From contig CANTUZ010000012.1 of the NCBI GenBank assembly GCA_947846985.1, forward strand, positions 21,166,135 to 21,230,134: a DNA stretch of 64,000 bases. The letters run 5' to 3'. Of the stretch, positions 24,772 to 38,039 are shown in pieces (position 1 is the first letter of the stretch; each line of letters opens with the position of its first letter). Position numbers and translations under genes: made by a program. This DNA comes from Fratercula arctica (lineage: Eukaryota; Chordata; Aves; Charadriiformes; Alcidae). The notes under the pieces are model-generated. The model saw only the letters and a program-made list of their open reading frames with translations, was not told where the DNA came from and searched no databases.

Positions 24772-27027
24772 TCAGAGAAAAACATTGTAATAAACTGAAC
24801 CACATTCATGGTGGAAATACTGGAATGTATATTCATAACAATCTTTAGAAGAACAGAGTTCATTAGGCTGTTCCACATTTTCACACAATTCTTCCTCTTC
24901 CTCCAAGAGGATTTCTCTTAGATTTTAAGCTTTGGTGCTGCAGTAATTAAGTCTCTTTTCCCTGATGCTGATATTCGTGTTGATCCTGGGGTGTGAGGAG
25001 AGAGGACAGACAAAGCAATGGGAAGCTAACTGCAACTCTATGAACAGAAAATGAGCTTGAATAACTGACAGAATAGAGATGAATATGGTATCTAATGTAA
25101 CCTGAATATCAAACCAAACTACAGAATATCAAAGAACTCCTAGAATATCCTATCATCTTCAGACAGGAGTGAGAAAACAGAGAATTTTGTACACTAATGT
25201 CTATAACTTTTTCAATAGTAAAAATCTAGGGAGTTTGTTCTCAGCCAAGTATGTGACATTTTTTCTAAATCGCTTTTCTCCTATAAAAATGATGTAAAAT
25301 GAAAAAATAGGAATGATGACCCTTTCAGGCTCCAGATCTGCCAGAGTAAGAAAAGAAAAGAAATTCTCCCCAACAGGAGAGAAAACGTCTCTCTCATGTA
25401 CATAACAAGAAAAAGGAACAGAACTAACATAGCTCATACTGATGGCAAAGATGCTAGGGGAGAAATTACTATTTAAGATAACTTGGACACAGATCATACA
25501 GAGCAAAGTCAACATTTTCATGTACATTCAAAAGCAAAGTGTGACACCAATGAAATCTAAACTGTGCAAGAATAGGTTGCTATCAGCTGAGAGCCACATG
25601 AAAGAAGAACAATTGCAAATCACCCCGATGAGAGCAGGAAAAAGCACTCTTGGCTGCTTTTGCTACCTGAAAACTCATGAATTCCACTAACTGGTGAACC
25701 TTAGTAATGAACTCAGATGCTCTTTCCCTCTAAAGCCCAGGCCACTTCCTCCAAATGACCTTCCACCTCACAAGTGTTTTAATCCATAGCCAACCTGGTC
25801 CCTGTGGCATCTGCCGGGCCATCAGTGATTGCCAACGGATAGCACATCTAGGTCAAGAATAAATGAAATGTAGAGGAGAATGTTATCAGCAGATTGGAGG
25901 CAGTGCAATGTACACCATCACAGTATTTTCCCCAGTGATTTCCACATATGTTGCACAAAAGTCTCCTGTTTCTTCATTCTTTGCTGGCTTTCTGATGGGT
26001 ATACATTTGTGATGACATTGAGAGCTAAATTGTGCTCTGCTGTCTTGAAATTAAATAAAATGAGTTTTTAAAGAACTGCAAAACAGAAACAGTACTGAGA
26101 GACAATCTTATTACTATGAAAGATGAAAGCTAGGAACCAGAGAAACTACATCTCTCTCTTTCTTAGATTACTCATTATCTGAAAATTAACATTAGGAGGA
26201 CCTGGAAGCCTGTCAAACACCAAATCAAAAGCTCCCACAGGAGTTCAAATAGTATAAAGTGTTATCAGCAAGAAGAGGATTCACTGGATTATGCTTGTAG
26301 TGACAGGATTAAGTTTTGCCCAACAAGCTGCATTATCAGAAATAACAAGGTCATTTTTATGTTAAGAAGATGAGGGAAGAATGCACTTGTTTTGCAAGCA
26401 GGCAAATTAATATGGGATTAACCAATAAAAGAATTTAATAAAATTACTTCATTTGTGAAATCAAGGCAAATCTTAATCGTATAGCTTTGTACTCAAAAAA
26501 AGACCCTACTGGAGTGAAGAAGCAAAATCCTGGTGCTGACATGAAATCCCATCCACACAGATGCCATAATGACATCTACAGCAATAACAGGAGGCCCTTG
26601 CCACTCAGAAGCTACCTCCAAAGACACCTTTCCACAGCCAGGCTGCTAATTGTGGGAACCTCTGTGGAGATACTCACTAAAATAGTTAGTATAGTGTAAC
26701 TGTCTAGAATAATTCCCTATTTAGATCTTGGAATATCTTACTGTCTTCATTTTTCTCTCTGTTTTAGAATAAAAATATTCAAATATGTGGAACATTTTAA
26801 ACAGCTAGTCTTAGTCGGCAGCTTGCTCTGCAGCCTGGATTTACCAAGCAAGGCAAAATCAGCTGCAGCTCTCTCTGTATTACCAGTGGCCAGTGAGGTA
26901 TGAATGACACAGGCCATGCAATGGGGTAGCAATATTGGGTCTGTTTTAAACCCAGTGTAAAGAAGTCTTGAGTCCTAAGAGTTCCGAACAAATAATTCAT
27001 AAATAAAATATAACTATGTGAATTTAA
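24772..27027. other. Intergenic, no gene seen
   Basis: AT-rich intergenic DNA with no recognisable gene, RNA or mobile element. Short open frames (under 110 codons) lack family signatures. Confidence 0.5.
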
Positions 27028-27047
27028 TTTTTTTTTTTTTTTTTTTT
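27028..27047 (+). repeat. T20 homopolymer
   Basis: An uninterrupted run of 20 T residues followed by AG. It may be the pyrimidine tract of a splice acceptor on the plus strand or the poly(A) tail of a minus-strand retrocopy. See the entry that starts at 27050. Confidence 0.9.
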
Positions 27048-27049
27048 AG

Positions 27050-27128
27050 TTGCCCACTGATGACACTAGAATTACTGCTGCCGAAGAGTCCCTCGCAGTC
27101 AAGGCTGGTAGTGTTGTGGAGGCGGTGG
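27050..27128 (+). other. Candidate 79-bp exon, unrecognised
   Basis: A 79-bp segment is bounded by T20-AG at its left edge and by GTGAGT at 27129-27134 on its right, which together look like a strong acceptor and donor pair. It is richer in GC than its surroundings and contains several CpGs. Two of three plus-strand frames are open throughout; the first begins LPTDDTRITAAEES, which I do not recognise. Alternatively it is the tail of a minus-strand retrocopy, whose poly(A) would be the T20, but there is no AATAAA before the tail and no obvious target duplication. It could be an exon of a long noncoding RNA antisense to PLPPR5. Low confidence. Confidence 0.3.
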
Positions 27129-27134
27129 GTGAGT

Positions 27135-29940
27135 CAAGCTTGTTGATTGTACCTGCATATGATAAGCATCTTGTGTCCCACAATGCATTGCCTCACTCAA
27201 CACTCAGTTGAGTATTTCGGGTCCCCAAAGTACTTTATGGCCAGCCACACTTTCTCTATTCACTTTCCAGTTTGCCATATAGGATCTGTAGGGACGTTTG
27301 CTTATTTCTACTCTGGGACTGGTCAATCTCAATGGATGTGGAGTCAACCCACTGTAAGAGATGGACATTGACCTATCGTTCATATAGCCTCATCTGGAAT
27401 CAGATGTGAAACGGCTGCTGATAAAACTTATCCAGCTGATTAATGTACTTTCTGTGTGTCTCATTAACAGTATTATTAGTATAAAACAGAGTAAGTGAGG
27501 TCATACAGTGGTTTCCTCAAATTTATTCAGTATTGGCATTTTTTTCCTGATTTTTTAATTATCATTATTGCCAAATATCCAGATTTTGAGTTATGCTGAT
27601 CAATTTTGAATAGATGTAAGTATCATGCATTATTGTTTCTGTTACAAGGGTCAATTCCGCCTTGTATCAAAGTCAGCTCACATGCCAGCCTGTGAAATTT
27701 GCTATTTCTAAATATTTTTGCCAGAAAAAATCAACTGCTTTAATCTTCACCAAAAGAATATACAAAGAAGAAGCAGCAGTCACTATAGTCACATGCATAT
27801 CAAAATTAATTTGTATTTAATAATAGCTGCATCTCAAGTTGTCTTGAACTGCTGATCTGCAGACTTCCTGATGGTGATTTTTGGGAAGCTGGGCTGAACA
27901 CACAGTAATGATTTTCTGCCCAGCCTTTAGCTGCTGCTTTTCTTTAAGCTGTATCTTAAAATACGTTAAGTACTTTCCTCATGTGACTATCTAAGCAAAT
28001 TCTGTATTACCAAAAAGATGTGATGCAACTACAGATAGGAGTAAGTTTGCTTCTTCTTTTTCAAAATCAGAGGTGCACCATGGCACCAGTGCGAGAGTCT
28101 CTATGCACTGCAACAATCTGTTTATCAATTATTTCTCATTTAGACAAATTTGATGGAGGCTGTCATGGATAAATCTCTATATGCTGTTTCTTCAGATTCC
28201 ACTTACTTATTCTATTTCCTTTTAGCCAAATAAACTCAGTTCATTTCAGCTAAAGGCTAAAGCTGGACATTATTTCTGCTTAGATAAAATTCACTGACAG
28301 TTCTCAGCTTCTCCATAAGACTAATTTGTGCATAATAATATGTGTAAAAAGTCACAGTTAAACTTCAAAGAACTTAAGCATGACAATCATCTTTATACTT
28401 CACTAAAACAGTAATGACTTAAAATTTTATTGCATAATTGTAAAGTTCTCATTTTTTTCTTCTTCTTAATCTCCATTCACTAAAAAAAACACAGTAAATG
28501 TCTTAAAGAAAAAAAGTGTGGTTTTTTTTCACAGGGCAAATTTAAGTACAGGCCTGTAAGTGAAAGTGTAGGAGTCGACTGGTTGTGTTCTGGGCCTGCC
28601 TGCGTACCAAAACACTGCCCGCGCTTGTCGCCTAAGTACATATGCTGAATCCTACAGACTCCTCAAACAAATACACAGATTTCAAAGTAAAAGTGAAATA
28701 GGACCTCTGTGTTGTGTTTGCATTTTTTAGTGATAAATTATGTACTTCTTATTCAGGCAACTGGGATACCTCGTAAAGGGTGGGTGTGAACTGCAGGATT
28801 TGCTATCGACTAAATAACAGTATGTTCACAGGAGTATGTAGCCATGCTAGAACTTAAGGCCAAGTAAACAGAAAATATAACCTCAGCATGTGTATGTGAG
28901 ATTCATCACAAACAGTTTGTGCTGTGGATCTACCCATGAAAGATTCATTTTCTAAATATGTCATTGCAGCCAGTGATTCAGAAGTAGAACACCTCCATCT
29001 GGCAACAGATGGCCAAGATGCATCTTATTTGTAGGAGAGTCTTCTGCTAAAAGAACTAGTCCTCTCCACAATCTGTATAATCAGATAAGCAGCTTCTTTC
29101 TAGTATTACTGACATAAGAAACCATACCAGCACCTTATATCACAAGATCAATCAACCCTGTATACACCTACATCCCTGCTTAAGTATTAAGCATCCTTCT
29201 ATGTATCACAGCCACTTCTGCATTTCACTCCTAATTTCGTAGTTGATAACATGCATGTTACGTATGTAACACCTGTGTAGTTTCCCTAACATGATAGTTG
29301 ATCCTCTGAATCTACGTAGCATTCAATCATATGTCATGATGAGCTTCTCAGTAGCTGTTCTTATGACTGAGGGATGGTTGCAGCTTCCTAGTAGTGTTTG
29401 TCACAGGTTTGCAAAGCCATCCCCTCAGCCTGAACCTACTGCATTGTTTCACATGTTTTTAATCACTGATGCACAAGGCGGCAGTATCTGTGGGAGTAAC
29501 AGATGGCTGCTAGCAAAGTTGGTTTATCCTGTTTCCTCCCTCACCATCCTAGCTAGATGTTGCCCACTGCTGGTTTTCTTCTCTAAAGGTTTTGGGAGGA
29601 ATATTCCAAAGCTCAGCACATCCTAACCAACTATTCAGTATTTACTCTTCGTAAAAATCCAACAGATTCTGTTTCATGATAACTGGAAAAAAAGAAAACG
29701 GTTACTTTCACTAAATGAGTTGTTCCTTAGGAGTTGTTCACTCAGCTCTAAGAAAAAGGGCTCAAACACCAGTTCTAGTGGAGAGCTATGAGTCATCACA
29801 TAAGAAAATTCAGAATTCAGCTCTCCCATTTTTATGTGATATGGTAAACAAGAAAAGCACTGCAGAATTAATTCAGTGCTCGCTTTGGTCACAGAATCTG
29901 AAGTGACTGTTGCCATGGGTACATAGAATCAAGTTTTTAA
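27135..29940. other. Intergenic, no gene seen
   Basis: AT-rich intergenic DNA. One 111-codon open frame (29291-29626, plus strand) has no recognisable family. Nothing else is supported. Confidence 0.5.
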
Positions 29941-30350
29941 AGGGGATTTTAGGACATGACAGAGGAGAAAAGAAAGGACAGCATGGAAGATTCAAGAATT
30001 GTAGATCCCTGAAGAAAACGAGGATCTGAAACACAGAGATCCAGGGAGAAAAAGAAAAGTAAAAAAAAAAATAAAGTAGCCATTCATGCCATGAAGACAA
30101 CGTAAGAGAAAATACAGCCAACTGAAAGATCAATGTGGAGAAATGAAGAGAAGAAACTGGCAGACACACCAAGGGGGAAAGAAGAGCAGCTATCTCTGTC
30201 AGAAGAGAGGAAGAGGCAATGAAAATAAGCAGGGTCATGAGGACAATTAATTGCATTATACAGAAGATCATGACAGAGATCAGAAAAGGACAAAAATAAT
30301 GGATAAAGAAATAACAGATGAGGGATAAGGGAAGAAGCATACTTCAAACA
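29941..30350. repeat. Purine-rich strand-asymmetric tract
   Basis: About 400 bp in which the plus strand is dominated by A and G (for example GACAGAGGAGAAAAGAAAGG). The bias causes long pyrimidine-encoded hydrophobic open frames on the minus strand, up to 155 codons (29873-30340), rich in Leu, Phe, Ser and Ile. These are compositional artefacts. A decayed A-rich retroelement strand is possible but not recognisable. Confidence 0.55.
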
Positions 30351-33300
30351 CGAAAAACAGGTATGTATGGATGATTGGAGATTTTTATTTAAGAATCAAT
30401 GAGCAAGTCATCAGAGCTGATCTGGAGGAAAGCAAGATATATGGTGTGTCAGGAGCAAGAATATATGTTGTCCTGAACTACAAAAAGTCATCATGGGAGA
30501 ACAGAAGAATCCACTAATCCTACTTCATGCTGAAAAATGTCACTGCAAAATTCCATCAAGAACAGGATCAAAGATGTCTCTGCCAGCTGGGAAATACTGG
30601 CTTATCTGGTCTTTAATGGAACTTTTCCAGCCCCAACAGAAGGAACAAGCATGAAATACAAGATTAAATAAACTAGGAGATGACTCAATGACCAATCTTA
30701 CAAGGAAGGTTTTAGGTTGCTTGGCCACTCAATAGAGGACTTTTTTCTGAAGGGAGGACTTTTTTAAGGACGGGACAGTGAGGAGAAATAAAAGCTAACA
30801 TTAAAGAAAACATCACGTGAGTCAGTGACATAGCTGCAGAAATCTGGCTTTAAAAAAAAAAGTAGTTAAAAAAAAAACCAAAAGAAATAGTAAACAACAC
30901 CTGAAGAATGCATGCATAAAGGACAAGAAATTCCAGAAGGAAAGCATGTTGAAATAGCAGTTGTGACACGGATATCAGCATCAAACAGAACTTGCTGGCC
31001 AGGAAAGGCATATAAACCTAAATGTAGTTAGATGTCATTTCACAGTAAAGATGTGACAGACCATAAAGTAATAAGGGCCACTGTGGATGAAACAGAATCT
31101 AGATGGGTCAAAATCAGTGTGTAAAAGCAGTCCTACTGAGTAGCGTCAAAAGTGTGTGATCACCACAACTGCCTGGCTGGATCTGTGTTGTGAGATAAGT
31201 TGCAGGAAAAGTCCATGTAAGTGTTCTTACCTCGAGGCACTTACTGCAAAATACAGGGTTACCTGCCCTTCAATGAAAGCTTAGCTCCAATGTAGGTTTT
31301 AGCTTGAGAAGCACAGCCTGGCCTTTCTTTATCTTGCTATTATAGTGTTAAGAAATTAATCACTGAGAAAAGAAATATATTGTTTCAGAAAAGTTTTTGG
31401 AATTTTTATATTCTTGTGGAAGGTAAAGCTGTGAAAGGGCTCCCAAAAGTGTTTAGACGCATTCACTGAGGAAATGATCAGTTTTCAAACGTGATGATCC
31501 AGATGAACTTTCAGATTATGAATCACTAAATTCAGGATGTCTTTTCAGGGGAAGGATCATTAAGACATGCTCTCTATTTCTTCTACTTTTTCCTTAAGCA
31601 TCCTTTAATGGCCACAGTCAGAAACGAGACAGGCTAGATAGCCCTCTGTTCAAACTCAGGGTACCTGTGCTTTGAGTTTGAGGTTGAAACATGCCTTTAT
31701 AATGGAAGAAGAAGGAATAAGAACATTTACACCCCTGTTACTGATTGCCTGATTTCTTTATCTTATGGAGCATGGATAGGGACAAAGTGATCAATAAACC
31801 TTCATTCCGTAACTCTTTTGCAGACAAAGAGCCAGAGGGCTTAATTTGATACTCGTGAAAAAAAACATCAACTCCACACTCTTAGAGAAAAGAAGACTTG
31901 AGAGTTGGAAAGCTGTCTGGAAGTTACAATCTCATCCATGGCTACTTCCACAACTTTACTGTATGAAGTGACAGTGCAGTCTAAAGGGACATACTAGAAT
32001 ATATGCGTAATTCATAAAAGTGACTGAAAAATAAAGTTTATGTGCTCTGGAAAAAAGTAATGCTAACCTGCTACTTAGACTGAATGTCCTTCTTTTTCCA
32101 TAAAAGGCATGCTGAGAAAAGTCTCTTAACAACTACCAATTAACATTTTATTTCACCAACAGTGTGTTACTTCTTGTTTACGAGAACATTGCTGCATATT
32201 TTTTTATTGCTGTACAATTCATGACATGAAACAATATTTTCCCACAGGAATATACTTACACTGTATATATGAAGAGTAAGGCACTCTTGCTATAAAAATA
32301 AGTTATTTTGCCTACCACTACTGTCAAATAATGTAAGACAGATTAAAAGAAAGTTAAAGCATTGCTACTAGAACATCTTAATATTATTAAAACACCTCTC
32401 CTCTTCTTTTTGAAGAACTGTTTGTTTTTCCTTCACAGTCAACAGACTTTCAAGCATTTAGGTCAGACATGTTTCAACTGGTTGAGACCTGTTGGAAAGC
32501 ATCTTGCAAATGTCTTACGTACAATGTGAGTTTCTTTGTGATTATGAATGTTGCAGTGCCACGTGGCTCTGCTGAAGTCTGTAAAAAAGTTGCATAATCA
32601 GAATTATTCACTAAAGTTTCAATAATACTCCAAATGTATTAGCTGCTGTCCAGGCAGATATGGAAAGATAGTCACTGCTGTAAGCAGCTTGTAATTTAAA
32701 ATCAGTAACAACAAATAAGGGAAAAACAAAGGTGTAAACTTAAATTATCATACTGTCCACACTTACAAGGAAAAATATTTAGCTGAAATATTTTTAAAGT
32801 ATTTAGGTTAGCTAACAAAGACTACTGGGACAATGGCAGTGCTTGAAAATGTGCAATGACCTATATTCATTTGAATGAGCCACTGAAAGCTTTAGCATAG
32901 TCTAGAAGAACAGCTGTGGGGGCAAAGCGGGATGCAACCTAAAATGACTTCTGCACAATTAAGCACACAGTTCATAATTTAGCACACACTGTATTGAAAA
33001 CTGACCTTTCAAAAAGTTTTTAAGTATGAATATAGCCATGATCAATCTTCAGTTTAGCTACAGCTATGATTTATATTTCTACTATGCTTCTGGCTGACTT
33101 CCCTGAAAGAAATACATAAATGGTAAACACCACATAGTAAAAAAGGGTGCAAATGCATCCCGTAGTCTTAGTCACAAATTTTTTCTATGTTTTTAACTAA
33201 AATTAGTCTGTTCCCAAGGCCCAGATGCCATTGCAGTAAAAACAGTACAAGAGATAGATAGAAAGACAAATTAAAATCTTGCTGCTTATCTTTAAAAAGA

Positions 33301-33500
33301 ATGTATAGTGAATAGACTTTTTTCAAGGTAGGCAGCAGCAGTAATAATAGAACAGGCGTTGACTACCTGACACTGAAATCTGACACTGACATTTGAAGGA
33401 TAAATTGAATTGTGATATTTGAAAGATTGTGGAAGAGAACTTAATGGTTCTTGATAAGGATTTATTTTTGCTATTTCCAGTTCTTTCCAAGCTCAAAAGG

Positions 33501-33527
33501 AAAAAAAAAAAAGAAAGAAAGAAAGAA
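33501..33527. repeat. A-run and (GAAA)n microsatellite
   Basis: A12 followed by about four GAAA units. Confidence 0.9.
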
Positions 33528-36500
33528 TAGACTAATGATCCTTCCTTTTTTTTGTTGAAGTGAATTGGATTTTGGCCTTAATATGCAGAAAAACAGATCT
33601 CAGCATCTTGTTATTTTCTGAAAAGTTTGTGCCTTTACTTTGGGGATATTGTTTTGTATACTTTTGTGCATATTTCAAATATTTGGTGATACAATTTCTT
33701 GAGATATCACTTATACCTTTTAAAAAATAGCCTTTGAAGCTCTTAACACTGGTGTCATCCAGACTTAACTAGTTAGTGAAGTGCTAGCTTAAGGTGTCCT
33801 GAATACTTGCTTGTTATTTATATATACATATAGTGAATTTTAAATTATGCTTGCAAGATAACAGGAAGAAGAACTGACTCTTGCAAGACTTTATTGCTCT
33901 ACCTGGATATCTGCTTCTGTCAATTCACAGAGGGTAGATATTCTCATCCTCTTAGACTTCCACACATGACTTTTATGCAATGAAGCTCTCAGTCTTTGTA
34001 GAGCTCTAAGTTAGTGTTGTCAACATGGACTAAGTATATCAGACTCTTTTGCTCTTCTCCACTGTGAAGCTTCAAAGCTTCCAGCTATCCCCCCAAAAGC
34101 ACTGAGTCACGTTCTGGGTCTCAGCTTTCATCCTCAAACCTTAAAAATACATTGGTCAAAATTGTGAAAGTTTGCTGTAAGTCTGGGGATAAAGACAGGG
34201 ACACAATGGACTTTTCTACCATCTACAATTTTGCACTGAAGGAACTAGAACTGCTCTCCAGTCAAGGCTACAAAAGAACTACCACAGGAACGCTCATCCA
34301 TCACCAGCCTCACTACCCTCCTGCTCCAAGTTCAGCAGGAGGTCTGCCAGCTCCAGGATAAATCTAGAGCAGCGTGAGCATGCGTAGGCTCTCTGCTTCC
34401 CTTGTATAAAGCCTGGTATATTTTTGAGATTTGAAACAATCTAAGTTGTGCTACAGTCTCTTTTTGAATGCCTTTACAAAGCATTTCAAAATGTATAACA
34501 CAGAGTCATTAGATTTTCTGTCATATAATTTAAAAATCAACAGACTTCTATCCTGTAAATTATGTCAGGTTTAAAATATCAACACTACAGAATCACTAGA
34601 TAAATGGCTAGGCACATAAAAATTAATACATAAGTGCATCTTTGAAATCCAGTAAATCTGAGATTAATTTTTATGAACAGTGTAGGTATAAGTTTAAGAA
34701 AAACTGTAAAGTAAAGTGGAGAAGAGGATGTAACAGAATTGATAAATTTTTACTCTTTGACTGCAGAACCCTGGCACAAAGTCTGCCTTCACTTCCAAGT
34801 GTGATATGAATTTATCAGCACTCTTAACCTCCTTTCTACTGAAAATTTGCCCATGTCTCACTCTTACTGGACAATATGACTGGTAGGCACTCAATGTCAG
34901 GAGCACTTTTTCTAAAATTCATGAATTCGGAAGCACCTATATGAACACGTGTAAGTGCCATCATTACAAACTATAGGCCATTATGCCCATTCCTACCTGC
35001 TGCATACTCCGCAAAAATTTCCTGATGTACCTAATGAAGTGCCAGGACATTCACTGACACTTAACATCTCATTTTGAACAACCTATAGCACTAAAAAAGA
35101 TAGAGGAAAGGAAATGAAAATCTATGCAGGAATTAAGTACTGCTGACACCACTTGTCCACCAGGTTGAGCATATCTCTTGGTGACCTTACACTGGCTGGT
35201 TACTCAACACACCACTACCTCACCATCAGTCAATCTCTACCAAGATGTCTCTCTGTTTTTCTTTGTATGATTACTTCCTTCAGATTATCCAAAGGTACAT
35301 AAATATATACTTGATGATTTACAAGAATAATAAGTTTTTCTTGGTATTTCTAACGTACACGAAACCTCAGAGTACATAGGTAGTAGAAAAATAGTAGGAA
35401 GCTGAAGGTTATAATTCCTGTGAGTAGACCCATTTGTGCTTGATTTTTATGAATGGTGTACAAATACATCACCAATGACAAGGTTGTTTTCTTCCAAATA
35501 TGTTATACCATGGTATTGTAGAAATATCTTGGGGGAAGGGTTGGGCAGGAGGGAGTAGAAAACAGATTCTGTAAAATTTAAAGGCATACTTTTCAAGTAG
35601 GCATTACTGCAAGGAACGACACATAAGGGATGCAGCTCAAGAAAGACTTCACACAAAATCTCAAGATCTTTTTGCTATAGCTGCATAACTAAATTTGAAA
35701 AAGAAGCTAGTACTTTTGTACTTGCATCCATTACTGTTATCTATACCTGCATCTTTATATGTTTCCAGGTATCTTTTGTGTCTGTCTGTACTTAGACTGT
35801 GACAAAGGTACCTCTGTTTCTCAGAGGTCTCAGCTGTAGGCGTAGAAACTACCAAAGGCCACAGGTTGATTTTCCACCAAGAGTACAGCCCAAACTTGGG
35901 GTGCTGTGCCACAGCTAATAGGCTGCTCAGAGACCTGTCTCAAACCAAGTTGCACGTCTTTTCCTAGTTTGGCCCCACCCTATAGGAAGAACATCCCAAG
36001 CATGATTATATTGGATGAATCTGGTACAAAATCAGTATAGCGTGTTTGAGTGGGGTAGGAAGATGGGTCAATAGTGGTCAGATAGGGATTTTGTGTGACA
36101 GGAAGGATACTGTATGTGTATGCAGCTTAGAGAAAAATTGAAGTGATATGTGATACATCTATTTAGTGGAAGTCACTCCTTCGCAGACCTCCTAGTTCAA
36201 TTTCCAGTGAGAATTTTAATAAATGTTAGGAAAGTAGTTGTTTTAATATTCTTCCAAAACACAAATAAAATCCTCACCTTACCTGCTGTCATAATCTGGT
36301 GTTAGATTCTGCTCACTCTAATGGTACATCTGGTGTTGGATGTACAACTAATTTCTATGAAAATAATTGTTCTCTCTCCTGACCAGAAGAAGTATGCCCA
36401 TTTGGCCTATTTTTGGTCACTTTATTGACCATTATTTCAGTTAGAAAAGAATATTTCACTAACCAGTTTAAGTTTTTCTTCTTTAAACTATCTTATTTGG

Positions 36501-37087
36501 TCCTATGCTGGGTGCCTATCTGGGAGTGAGGGACTACATTAGGTAGAAGGGCGTTGTAGCTGTCTAGTGATATAGCAATACAAATCAGGGACCCCAGCAG
36601 AAAAGCACTGGTCACTGGTGCATTTAATGGAATTGCTGTTTCTCTTCTATTTTCAGAGAAAAAGGGTTTGTGCAAGGGGATTTTTGGTGGCTGGAGAATG
36701 AAATATGCTTTATCATTTTTTCTGATAAATATTACTGAACACCTATTTAATAGTTACCATTTTTATAAAAAATAATGTTCTGCGCCAAATCCTACTACTT
36801 TGGAGATTTAGCCAAGGGCCTTCTGTGGAACATTCTGTGTAAAGGAAGCAAGTTTTGTGTGGACCAATATTTGCAACATTTCTTTCTATCTCAGCTGTCC
36901 GTGACAATTTAGGAACATTAGAAGCACTATACAGGAAAAGATCAAAGATCCATCTAGCTTTATATCTTTTCTGAACAACCACTACTGGTGCAGAAAACAT
37001 TAAACTCCAGTAATGCACTGTTTGATAGAAGGATGAACTTCTCCCGAGTCTGATCATTTTATGCCCCAAAAGCTTAAACGTTCTTGG

Positions 37088-37118
37088 TGCTGCAGTGCAT
37101 GCAAAGCATGCTCCAGCA
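37088..37118. repeat. Imperfect inverted repeat
   Basis: TGCTGCAGTGCATGC, AAA, then GCATGCTCCAGCA form arms that pair with small mismatches. The core GCATGC-AAA-GCATGC is exact. Confidence 0.6.
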
Positions 37119-38039
37119 AATGTATGTAAAGTTCAATATGGAAAAGCATCATATCCCTTATAAATTGAACTGAACAGCTCTACTACAGAAAACATCTTCT
37201 CTCAACATCAACAAATCATTTGTGAGTTTGGAATTGTGTATTAGAAGAAAAAACTGTTGGAAAAAATGTGCAAATATAGAATGTTTTATTTTTAGATCCC
37301 ATATATTGCCTTCCAGTATGCTTTATTCCCCACTCATTAAGCCCTTGACATCAGCAAAAGCATTGCTGTTTACATCCTGCAAGCTTGGCACAGATTCATC
37401 CTGTTAGATTAACACTCCTAGAAATCAGATTCCATTTTTCCAGGGAAGTTGCATCAAGTTTTGCTACAGCTGTGTGATACTTTGTCTCCTTATTTACATA
37501 CCAATCCATGACTCATTGCATACAAAAAAGCATTTTGTAAGACATGCAAATACACGTGTACCAGATTTCAAAAAAGGTAAAGTCTGTTTTGCATCCTACA
37601 CTCTAAAGATTTCTGAAGACACAACAAGGTTGCATATCAGCCTATGCTCAGTAGAGCAGTCTTTAACTACAATTAGTCTTCCTAAATACTAATCAGCATT
37701 TCACCTATGTGAGTTCTTATAATACATTCAGTTTCTCAATGCATTAAAGACCACTTCACTGCATATTTCAGTCTCTTTAGTTCATTTCTTCCAGAAGATA
37801 GATAATTTTAGGTAATTAAAAATATTTAAAAGTATTACTATCCTCCTAGCAACATTAGTTACTCTTTATGTCTGTTAAATCAACATTAATAGAATCAGGT
37901 GCAAAGTAACAAGAGTCTTTAGGAAGTTTCCATATGCATTAGGTATCTATGTAAGCAAGCTACCTTACAGGCTTTTATTTAATTAAAGGCTTCTGTTGAA
38001 GAAAAATATTGTGCCAAAACTATTTTTTAAAGGCAATCA

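Larger units (their letters stand above)
30351..38039. other. Intergenic, no gene seen
   Basis: AT-rich intergenic DNA. The first 800 bp stay purine-rich on the plus strand and might be a decayed element of unknown type. Elsewhere I see only short open frames with no family signature, a purine microsatellite at 33501-33527 and an imperfect hairpin at 37088-37118. Confidence 0.5.

Noticed and set aside
29873..30347. 155- and 87-codon minus-strand frames with many hydrophobic residues
   Set aside because: They are produced by a purine-rich plus strand. No regular spacing of membrane spans with charged loops and no family match.
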